Of a stretch of 5,179 nucleotides of DNA, positions 1-5,179 are shown one piece after another. The stretch comes from Sediminibacterium ginsengisoli (GTDB lineage Bacteria > Bacteroidota > Bacteroidia > Chitinophagales > Chitinophagaceae), in assembly GCA_943324415.2 (NCBI GenBank), contig CALPLN020000130.1, positions 1-5,179 of the forward strand, given 5' to 3'. Each line of letters opens with the position of its first letter. Position 1 is the stretch's first letter. Below the pieces are notes generated by a model. That model did no database searches. It was not told where the DNA came from and was given only the letters and a program-made list of their open reading frames with translations. The position numbers were made by a program, and so were the translations under genes.

Positions 1-6
1 ATTGAA

Positions 7-1509
7 TTATGCTTTATGTTTTTGATCTACAAGCTTGGCCACTACTTCGCCACTAATTAAACTTGGTGGCACACCTGGACCTGGCACTGTTAGTTGACCA
101 GTGTAATATAAGTTATTTACTTTTTTGCTTTTACAACTTGGTTTTAAATTTGCTGTTTGCAATAATGTATTTGCCAATCCGTAGGCATTGCCTCTAAAAG
201 AATGGTATTCTTCTTTAAACTCCTTAACCGCAAAAGAACGTTTATACACAATGGCATCCCGGATAGACTGTCCAATTCGTTCTTCGAAACGTTGAATGAT
301 CATCTCAAAATATTGATCTCTAATCTCTTCCGTATCGCCTTCCAATCCAGCTGCAATAGGGATCAATAAGAATAAATTTTCACATCCTTCAGGTGCTACT
401 GTTGGATCTGTTACCGAAGGTACGCTTGCATAAAACAACGGACGTGTTGGCCATTTAGGATCGGTATAAATTTCATGCCCATGTAAGCCGAAATCAGTAT
501 CAAAAAATAACTGATGGTGCAATACACCTTCTAGTTTTTTATTCAATCCAATATAATACAACAATGAACTCGGTGCCATAACCCTTGTATCCCAATATGC
601 ACTAGAATAAGATTGATATTCCGGTGCTAATAATTTAGTTTCAATATGGTGATAGTCTCCTGCACCAATCAAGACATCCATAGTGTATTGTTGCTTCTCA
701 CCTGTTGCATTGTTTAAGGTATGCACCGCAACAGCTTTGCCTGACTGCACTTGGATCGAAGTCACTTCCTCCCCTAATTTAAATTGCACTCCCAAAGAAG
801 TTGCTAAATCATACATTGCCTGCACAATACTATACATGCCAAATTCAGGATACCATGTACCTCCTTTGATATCAGCATAATTCATTAAGCTATACAATGC
901 AGGTGTTTTTTCTGGCAATGCACCTAAAAATAAAACGGGAAATTCCATTAAAGATTGAATAGCTGGATGCTTGAAAAATTTTGCGACATGCTTTTTCATC
1001 GACTGAAAAACATCTAATTTAAAAACACCCTTCACTAAATCCATATCCAAGAACTCTGTCAAGGACAAGCCTGGGTTGTGCACTAGTTTTCCAACACCTA
1101 CGTCGTATTTGAATTTTGCCTCAGCCATAAAAGCATCCAATGCTTTCGCGGCGCCTGGCTCTACTGACTCCAATAAATTTTGTAATTCGTTGTAATTGGC
1201 TGGTATATCCCATCCTTCTTTTTCAAAATAAACTCTATAAGAAGGATCTAATCTTTTAAGTGCATAATAATCACTTACTTTTTTCCCAAAGGAATTAAAA
1301 TATCTTTCAAAAATATCTGGCATCCAATACCAGCTTGGACCCATATCAAATGTAAATCCTTCCGCTTTAAACTTTCTGGCTCTACCGCCAGGTAAATCAT
1401 GCTTTTCAATTATAGTTACTTGCCAACCTTTTTGTGCTAAGAAACTTGCAGCAGACAAACCTGCGAAACCAGCTCCAATAACAATAACTTTTTTTGATTG
1501 CGATGACAT
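7..1509 (-). CDS. crtI: Phytoene desaturase (CrtI-type, FAD-dependent)
   Basis: Carotenoid desaturase that introduces double bonds into colourless phytoene, normally giving lycopene; CrtI-family enzymes are FAD-dependent and membrane-associated. The 500-residue protein has the family's usual length and is complete. Visible motifs: an N-terminal dinucleotide-binding loop GAGFAG (residues 12-17) with the ribose-binding acidic residue E35 at the end of the second strand, then PGGRA (40-44), and the C-terminal FAD-binding signature around YTGQLTVPGPGVPPSLISG (469-487), characteristic of bacterial-type phytoene desaturases. The ATG lies only 4 bases after the stop of the sigma-factor gene, so the two are almost certainly co-transcribed. 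No separate promoter fits in the gap and no clear Shine-Dalgarno sequence is seen, as is usual in Bacteroidota. The TAA is 6 bases from the window edge; phytoene synthase (crtB) commonly follows but cannot be seen. A related desaturase (CrtD-like) or another desaturation number cannot be excluded from sequence alone. Confidence 0.93.
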   Translation of the reverse strand: MSSQSKKVIVIGAGFAGLSAASFLAQKGWQVTIIEKHDLPGGRARKFKAEGFTFDMGPSWYWMPDIFERYFNSFGKKVSDYYALKRLDPSYRVYFEKEGWDIPANYNELQNLLESVEPGAAKALDAFMAEAKFKYDVGVGKLVHNPGLSLTEFLDMDLVKGVFKLDVFQSMKKHVAKFFKHPAIQSLMEFPVLFLGALPEKTPALYSLMNYADIKGGTWYPEFGMYSIVQAMYDLATSLGVQFKLGEEVTSIQVQSGKAVAVHTLNNATGEKQQYTMDVLIGAGDYHHIETKLLAPEYQSYSSAYWDTRVMAPSSLLYYIGLNKKLEGVLHHQLFFDTDFGLHGHEIYTDPKWPTRPLFYASVPSVTDPTVAPEGCENLFLLIPIAAGLEGDTEEIRDQYFEMIIQRFEERIGQSIRDAIVYKRSFAVKEFKEEYHSFRGNAYGLANTLLQTANLKPSCKSKKVNNLYYTGQLTVPGPGVPPSLISGEVVAKLVDQKHKA

Positions 1510-1513
1510 GAAT

Positions 1514-2014
1514 TTAATATCTTTGTATCTTTTGTTTTAAAATTTTTCTAGCAAAGTGAATTCTACTTTTGATTGTACCAAGAGGCTCATTTAGTGCATC
1601 TGCAATTTCATTGTATTTATACCCTTCGTAGTATAAATTGAATGGTGTTCTAAATAACTCCGGCAAATCGTGTATGAACTGATTTACTTCCTTCAAATTT
1701 AAGTTAGTTATTCCATCATTCACCACCTTGTTGAAAGTTTGGTCAATTAAAAAGTCATTTGGACTATTGTCCAACACAGTAGATTGCTTGGCTTTACGGC
1801 GATAATCATTGATGAAAATATTGCGCATAATGGTATATAACCATGCTTTGATATTGGTTCCAACGTTGTACTTGTCTTTATTAGAAATAGCTCTGTATAA
1901 GGTGTCTTGGTAAAGATCTTTCGCAGACTCATGATCCTTTGTAAGGTTGATAGCGAAAGGTCTTAAAAACTCAGCATTTTCGGTAAGCAATAGACTAAAT
2001 TCTGCGTTTGACAT
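1514..2014 (-). CDS. ECF-type RNA polymerase sigma factor, putative activator of carotenoid genes (LitS-like role)
   Basis: Small sigma-70 family protein of 166 residues, the usual ECF size, with regions 2 and 4 only. Region 2 spans about residues 10-76, including the core-binding helix with DLYQDT (33-38) and the -10-reading stretch TNIKAWLYTIMRNIFINDY (53-71). Region 4 spans about 113-162, with the helix-turn-helix around YNEIADALNEPLGTIKSRI (134-152) that reads the -35 element. No anti-sigma factor is adjacent, so control is probably at transcription. It sits between a CarH-like photoreceptor gene and crtI, and the gap to crtI is 4 bases. By analogy with Streptomyces LitS, I infer that it directs transcription of carotenoid genes and perhaps its own operon. 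The ATG at 2014 is chosen because the conserved region 2 starts soon after it and an inverted-repeat operator ends 3 bases upstream. The family call is firm; the light-response role is inferred from context. Confidence 0.9.
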   Translation of the reverse strand: MSNAEFSLLLTENAEFLRPFAINLTKDHESAKDLYQDTLYRAISNKDKYNVGTNIKAWLYTIMRNIFINDYRRKAKQSTVLDNSPNDFLIDQTFNKVVNDGITNLNLKEVNQFIHDLPELFRTPFNLYYEGYKYNEIADALNEPLGTIKSRIHFARKILKQKIQRY

Positions 2015-2017
2015 ACA

Positions 2018-2055
2018 ATTATGTTTAATGTTTGAATCCTAAAGTTAAACATAAT
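2018..2055. promoter_or_regulatory. Putative CarH operator, inverted pair 1 (proximal to sigma gene)
   Basis: Perfect 11-base inverted repeat: ATTATGTTTAA (2018-2028) and TTAAACATAAT (2045-2055), separated by 16 bases. The left arm ends 3 bases before the sigma-factor start codon, so a bound repressor would cover the likely transcription start and leader. The motif recurs in the second pair (2073-2110) and upstream of the CarH-like gene (3181-3206). CarH proteins bind as tetramers to repeated 11-base elements, which suits this arrangement. The repeats are seen directly; the bound protein is an inference. Confidence 0.6.
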
Positions 2056-2066
2056 AAATTGACAAA
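2040..2066 (-). promoter_or_regulatory. Weak candidate promoter of the sigma-crtI operon
   Basis: On the minus strand, TTTG (2063-2066) is followed after 15 bases by TAACTTTA (2040-2047). This resembles the Bacteroidota housekeeping promoter (TTTG near -33, TAnnTTTG near -7), but with a final A instead of G and a spacer shorter than usual. If it is real, the start of transcription would fall around 2030-2036, giving a leader of about 20 bases, and operator copy 2045-2055 would overlap the -7 box, consistent with repression. An ECF-type promoter read by the sigma factor itself is the alternative. The rest of the gap (2111-2253) shows only weaker motif look-alikes and no gene. Confidence 0.22.
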
Positions 2067-2072
2067 ACCTCA

Positions 2073-2110
2073 CTTTTGTTTAATTATTTTAAAATAATAT
2101 TAAACAAAAT
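2073..2110. promoter_or_regulatory. Putative CarH operator, inverted pair 2 (distal), within a near-perfect AT palindrome
   Basis: Second inverted pair of the same motif: CTTTTGTTTAA (2073-2083) and TTAAACAAAAT (2100-2110), again with a 16-base spacer. The first ten motif bases agree exactly between the arms and only the outermost base differs. The spacer continues the symmetry, so 2074-2109 is a palindrome broken only by a 2-base AT insertion in the right arm. It lies 55 bases upstream of pair 1. A purely AT hairpin terminator for the upstream gene is a less likely reading because there is no GC stem or trailing T run. Confidence 0.55.
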
Positions 2111-2253
2111 AAACAGACAAGGCAAAATATGACCCTGCCAATCCTATAAAGTATTGACAAACAACAGATTGATACCATGTTGAAAGTAAAACATAGTAGT
2201 ATTGTATGACGCAAATACGCCATTCAACTGGAAAATAGGAAGGGATGAGGTGA

Positions 2254-3132
2254 TTAAATCTCCTGTAAAAAGGCGATCGTCTCTGATAAGCTTCTCTTCA
2301 AATGAATGTTAGAAGAGATTTTTCCTTTGTACTCTTGAATCAATTGTCCAGATAAGATAATCGGAATCTGCGGATTGATTGTCGCTAAGTTGGTGAAAAA
2401 TTTGTCCAATTTGAAGTTTCTTGCTGGCATCGTAATGTGACAGTACAAATAGTCCACTTTCTTGAATTCAGTTAGATATTTTAAGTCTACCATCGGTACA
2501 TTGGTACCTAAATAGTCTACATAAATTCCTTTCTGCTTTAATAGAAAATGTACATATAATAAGCCTAACTCATGGTATTCTCCTTCTGGAAGGAACAATA
2601 CGATGCGTTTGCTATAATTTAACAAAGGGGTCAATCGTTCTATTCCTAGAATGATTTTTTGACGTACAATATTTGTTGCTAAGTGCTCTTGAGCGGGATT
2701 AATATGGTTAGTTACCCATAGAATTCCTACACGCTCTAAGTAAGGGAAGATGATTTCGTTGATTGTTTTTTCAATTCCTTTCTGCCCAATGTATAAATCT
2801 AATTGGCGTTCAAAGGCAACCATGTTTAAGCTGACCATTTCCTTGATAAGCGCATTCACCACACGCTCTTTTTGGGCGTCTAGCTGGTTCAATGCCATGA
2901 TTTTTTCTTCCATCTGCTCGGAAGACATCTTATCTATATGAGAGATTTTAAACCCATATTTATTCAATAAGGAAACGTTTAAAATTACCTTTAACTCGTC
3001 TGCGGAGTAAGATCTGATATTGGTTTCTGTTCTTTGAGGTTGCAAAAAATTATAACGCTGTTCCCATATACGTATGGTGTGCGCTTTAATTCCAGAAATT
3101 TTCTCTAAATCCTTGATTGTATAAGATGACAT
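2254..3132 (-). CDS. carH: CarH/LitR-like MerR-family regulator with cobalamin-binding photosensory domain
   Basis: Predicted B12-dependent light-sensing repressor of carotenoid genes. The 292 residues match the CarH family (about 285-300). A MerR-type winged helix comes first (about 4-70; YTIKDLEKISGIKAHTIRIW, then RYNFLQPQRTE). Next is a helical bundle (about 85-170) with W139 and E149-H150, the Wx9EH signature that holds the adenosyl group. The C-terminus is a Rossmann-like B12-binding domain (about 175-290) with E185, H187 and G190 (EYHELG), the CarH version of DxHxxG; H187 should be the lower cobalt ligand. In known CarH proteins, adenosylcobalamin drives tetramer formation and DNA binding in the dark, and light breaks the Co-C bond and releases DNA. 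The residue after W139 is V140, where Thermus CarH has His132, the ligand taken up after illumination. The gene starts 112 bases after rfbA and is followed by the sigma factor and crtI. Two operator-like direct repeats upstream suggest autoregulation. Confidence 0.88.
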   Translation of the reverse strand: MSSYTIKDLEKISGIKAHTIRIWEQRYNFLQPQRTETNIRSYSADELKVILNVSLLNKYGFKISHIDKMSSEQMEEKIMALNQLDAQKERVVNALIKEMVSLNMVAFERQLDLYIGQKGIEKTINEIIFPYLERVGILWVTNHINPAQEHLATNIVRQKIILGIERLTPLLNYSKRIVLFLPEGEYHELGLLYVHFLLKQKGIYVDYLGTNVPMVDLKYLTEFKKVDYLYCHITMPARNFKLDKFFTNLATINPQIPIILSGQLIQEYKGKISSNIHLKRSLSETIAFLQEI

Positions 3133-3180
3133 ACTACAAAAACAACAATTTGATAGAATAGTTCAGTTTTGACTAAAATT

Positions 3181-3206
3181 ATTGTGTTTAAACCAATTGT
3201 GTTTAA
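3181..3206 (-). promoter_or_regulatory. Direct repeat of the operator motif upstream of the CarH-like gene
   Basis: Two exact copies of an 11-base sequence, TTAAACACAAT on the minus strand (3196-3206 and 3181-3191), with a 15-base period, start 49 bases upstream of the regulator's ATG. They share TTAAACAnAAT with the four copies in front of the sigma gene, but here the arrangement is head-to-tail. A TAATTTTA sequence (minus strand, 3174-3181), a loose -7 match, abuts the inner copy. The likely role is autorepression by the CarH-like protein; this is inferred from the shared motif. Confidence 0.55.
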
Positions 3207-3244
3207 TCTTTGAAAATATTGCGCCTTAAAAAGGATAAACAAAA

Positions 3245-4105
3245 CTATTTTTTTAATCCTCGTAGGTACTCTCCGTATCCGCTTTTTGCATATTTATCGG
3301 CTAAGACCAACAATTGCGCTTTATCAATGAAGCCCATTCGGTAGGCCACTTCTTCGATACAGCCTATCTTTTGACTTTGACGCTTCTCAATGACACGTAC
3401 AAATTCACAAGCGTCTGCTAGTGACTCAAAAGTACCCGTGTCTAACCAAGCGGTACCCCTATTCATGATACCCACTTGTAATTGCTTACGCTCTAGGTAT
3501 ACTTTGTTCACGTCTGTAATCTCATATTCCCCTCTTGGTGAAGCAGGAATGTTTTTTGCGATCTCAACTACTTGGTTGTCATAAAAATACAAACCAGGTA
3601 CTGCGTAGTTTGATTTAGGATGCGTTGGTTTTTCTTCCAAAGACAACGCATTGTTGTGTTCATCAAACTCTACTACACCGTAACGCTCAGGATCGTTTAC
3701 TTCATAGGCAAATACCGCAGCCCCTTCTACATCATTGAATGATTGAACCAATTTGCTGAATCCTGCACCATAAAAAATATTATCACCTAATACCAATGAT
3801 ACTTTATCCTTACCAATGAAATCTGCACCAATTACAAATGCTTGAGCTAAACCATTCGGAACCGCTTGCACTGCATAACTAAATTGACATCCTATTTCAG
3901 ATCCATCTCCTAACAATCTTTTAAATTGATCGTTGTCTTCTGGAGTAGTGATGATCAAGACTTCTTTAATACCCGCCAACATTAATACTGACAATGGGTA
4001 ATAGATCATGGGCTTATCATAGATCGGCATCAATTGCTTACTAATTCCTTTTGTAATAGGATACAATCTTGTACCTGATCCACCTGCTAATATAATACCC
4101 TTCAT
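3245..4105 (-). CDS. rfbA: Glucose-1-phosphate thymidylyltransferase
   Basis: Cytoplasmic nucleotidyltransferase (RmlA) that joins dTTP and glucose-1-phosphate to give dTDP-glucose and pyrophosphate, the first step of dTDP-rhamnose and related deoxysugar synthesis. At 286 residues it is full length for the short (RmlA-type) family. Motifs: the nucleotide-binding loop GGSGTRLYP (8-16), K23-Q24 and DKPMIYYPL (30-38), LGDN (106-109) with the metal-binding D108, EEKP (157-160), RGEYEITDVN (191-200) and WLDTGT (220-225). It begins 28 bases after rfbC and is the last rfb gene before a 112-base gap, so it probably ends the rfb operon. No convincing terminator follows it, and read-through into the CarH-like gene is possible. 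The assignment is firm; the final sugar is not known from this gene alone. Confidence 0.96.
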   Translation of the reverse strand: MKGIILAGGSGTRLYPITKGISKQLMPIYDKPMIYYPLSVLMLAGIKEVLIITTPEDNDQFKRLLGDGSEIGCQFSYAVQAVPNGLAQAFVIGADFIGKDKVSLVLGDNIFYGAGFSKLVQSFNDVEGAAVFAYEVNDPERYGVVEFDEHNNALSLEEKPTHPKSNYAVPGLYFYDNQVVEIAKNIPASPRGEYEITDVNKVYLERKQLQVGIMNRGTAWLDTGTFESLADACEFVRVIEKRQSQKIGCIEEVAYRMGFIDKAQLLVLADKYAKSGYGEYLRGLKK

Positions 4106-4133
4106 AAAATCTTATTTAATTATTGTGACCAAT

Positions 4134-4685
4134 TTATAAACTCGCAGCATAGTCCGCAAAGCTGCCTAATGTTTTGTCTTTTTCAGATAATTGAATTTCA
4201 CTCACTGGCAATTTCCAGTCGATGTTTAAATCTTTGTCATTGTACATGATACCCACTTCATTGCCTGGCTGGTAAAATTTATCTACTTTATAAAAGAAAG
4301 TAGCTTGTTCACTCAAAACAACAAATCCATGCGCAAAACCTGCTGGTACAAAAAATTGTTTATGATTTTCTGCAGTCAATTCAATCGCGAAATGCTGACC
4401 AAAACTTGGTGAGTCTTTTCTTAAGTCTACTGCAATATCTAACACCGCTCCTTCTAATACTCTAACCAATTTTGCTTGTGCAGCATCTCCCTTTTGCATA
4501 TGCAATCCTCTCAATACCCCTTTCGATGATCTTGATTGGTTGTCTTGCACAAACTCAATGTCTAATCCTGAAGCTGCTTTAAAGTCCCTACTGTTATAGG
4601 TTTCAATAAAATAGCCGCGCGCATCTCCATGCACTTTCTCGTGTACAATAAAACAATCTTTAAGGGGGGTCTGTTCAATTCTCAT
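4134..4685 (-). CDS. rfbC: dTDP-4-dehydrorhamnose 3,5-epimerase
   Basis: RmlC-type cupin enzyme that epimerises C3 and C5 of dTDP-4-keto-6-deoxyglucose, the third step towards dTDP-L-rhamnose. The 183 residues are the normal length. The catalytic region is visible: RGLHMQ (59-64) carries the general-base histidine H62, followed by K72 in the AKLVRVLEG stretch (71-79), the PAGFAHGF cupin strand (114-121) and Y138, probably the general acid, in KFYQPG. D170 is a candidate partner of the catalytic histidine. The ATG is fixed by a one-base overlap with the rfbB stop (TAATG at 4683-4687), indicating translational coupling. A 3-epimerase-only or 5-epimerase-only variant for another deoxysugar is possible but there is no sign of it. 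Confidence 0.95.
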   Translation of the reverse strand: MRIEQTPLKDCFIVHEKVHGDARGYFIETYNSRDFKAASGLDIEFVQDNQSRSSKGVLRGLHMQKGDAAQAKLVRVLEGAVLDIAVDLRKDSPSFGQHFAIELTAENHKQFFVPAGFAHGFVVLSEQATFFYKVDKFYQPGNEVGIMYNDKDLNIDWKLPVSEIQLSEKDKTLGSFADYAASL

Positions 4686-5179
4686 TATCGGTTCGTATAC
4701 ATTTCGTTATAGTACTGTTGGTAGGTGCCACTTGTTACGTTGGTTAACCAATCTTCATTATTTAAATACCAGTCAATCGTTTCTGCCAATCCTTCCTCAA
4801 AAGTCACAGAGGGTGACCATCCTAATTCTTTATTCAACTTTGTCGCATCAATGGCATAACGGCGATCATGACCTGGACGATCTTTCACATAGGTAATCAA
4901 GCTTTCGCTCTCTCCTTTTGATCTGCCTAATTTTTCATCCATCTGCGTACACAACAATTTCACTAAATCAATATTCGTCCACTCATTGAAACCGCCAATA
5001 TTATAAGTGTCTGCTCGCTTCCCTTGGTGGAACACTAAATCAATTGCGCGTGCATGGTCTTTTACAAATAACCAATCACGTGTGTACAATCCATCTCCAT
5101 ACACAGGCAATGGCTTCTTTGTAATAATATTGTGAATAAACAATGGAATCAATTTCTCAGGAAAATGATTTGGACCATA
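4685..5179 (-). CDS. rfbB: dTDP-glucose 4,6-dehydratase, C-terminal part (5' end outside window)
   Basis: C-terminal 164 residues of RmlB, an extended short-chain dehydrogenase that uses bound NAD+ to convert dTDP-glucose to dTDP-4-keto-6-deoxyglucose. The frame is open to the window edge and begins with YGPNHFPEKLIPLFI (1-15 of the visible part), a hallmark of RmlB. Then come VYGDG (26-30), RDWLFVKDHARAI (34-46), YNIGG (59-63), DRPGHDRRYAID (100-111) and LGWSP (120s), all in the expected order. The missing half would hold the NAD-binding GxxGxxG and the catalytic YxxxK. The TTG codon at 5150-5152 is an internal leucine, not a start: the conserved sequence runs straight through it. The stop overlaps the rfbC start by one base. 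Full-length RmlB is about 350 residues, so roughly half is missing because of the window boundary, not because of damage to the gene. Confidence 0.95.
   Translation of the reverse strand, partial: YGPNHFPEKLIPLFIHNIITKKPLPVYGDGLYTRDWLFVKDHARAIDLVFHQGKRADTYNIGGFNEWTNIDLVKLLCTQMDEKLGRSKGESESLITYVKDRPGHDRRYAIDATKLNKELGWSPSVTFEEGLAETIDWYLNNEDWLTNVTSGTYQQYYNEMYTNR

Noticed and set aside
683..880. Open frame on the plus strand inside crtI (similar ones at 2750-2941 and 3390-3584)
   Set aside because: They lie antisense within well-supported genes, show no recognisable domain, and are explained as shadows of the real reading frames.
1747..1932. Second minus-strand open frame inside the sigma-factor gene
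   Set aside because: It overlaps the clearly conserved sigma region 2 in another frame, with no domain or independent start signal.
2109..2119. Further look-alikes of the operator motif (ATAAACAGACA at 2109-2119, TAAAACATAGT at 2187-2197, ATAAACAAAAC at 3235-3245)
   Set aside because: Each has two or more mismatches to TTAAACAnAAT, which is expected by chance in sequence this AT-rich; not counted as sites.
2122..2140. GGCA/TGCC inverted repeat as terminator of the CarH-like gene
   Set aside because: Only 4 base pairs with an 11-base loop and no T tract.
2089..2178. 29-codon minus-strand open frame with hydrophobic residues upstream of the sigma gene
   Set aside because: No ribosome-binding signal, low-complexity composition from AT-rich DNA, and it runs into the palindromic operator; a leader peptide cannot be supported.
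3224..3234. CCTTAAAAAGG hairpin as terminator of the rfb operon
   Set aside because: The stem is only 4 base pairs with a 3-base loop and no strong T run follows on the minus strand.
5150..5152. TTG as start codon of a short 155-residue protein
   Set aside because: The RmlB motif YGPNHFPEKLIP reads in frame through this codon to the window edge, so the gene is a 5'-truncated rfbB.

Overview
This window looks like a chromosomal piece from a member of the Bacteroidota, plausibly the Chitinophagaceae/Sphingobacteriia side. The evidence is AT-rich DNA, genes without clear Shine-Dalgarno sequences, and protein sequences typical of that phylum: a CrtI ending in a GPGVPPSLISG block, and a MerR protein with an RYNFLQPQRTETNIRSYS-type N-terminus. 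The family-level placement is an inference. All six genes lie on the minus strand, so transcription runs from the right end (5179) to the left end (1).

Right half (5179 to 3245): the end of a dTDP-deoxysugar operon, in transcription order rfbB (5' part cut off by the window edge), rfbC and rfbA. The rfbB stop and rfbC start share one base, and rfbC and rfbA are 28 bases apart. These enzymes activate glucose-1-phosphate with dTTP, dehydrate it and epimerise it on the way to dTDP-L-rhamnose. The final reductase (rfbD) is not in the window.

Left half (3132 to 7): a putative light-controlled carotenoid module. A CarH/LitR-type regulator has a MerR DNA-binding domain followed by a cobalamin-binding photosensory domain, with the Wx9EH and ExHxxG signatures intact. 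It is followed, after a 239-base regulatory gap, by an ECF-type RNA polymerase sigma factor. Four bases later comes crtI, phytoene desaturase. This arrangement parallels the LitR/LitS circuit of Streptomyces, in which an adenosylcobalamin-dependent MerR repressor controls an ECF sigma factor that turns on carotenoid genes.

The most notable non-coding signal is an 11-base motif, TTAAACAnAAT, found six times in the two regulatory gaps (one copy with a final-base mismatch). Four copies upstream of the sigma gene form two inverted pairs with identical geometry (16-base spacer each). Two copies upstream of the regulator gene form a direct repeat with a 15-base period. I infer that these are operators of the CarH-like protein: in the dark it would repress the sigma-crtI operon and itself, and light would release it. 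The regulator also appears to lack the histidine that becomes the second cobalt ligand after illumination in Thermus CarH. No RNA genes, mobile elements, CRISPR arrays or convincing terminators were seen.
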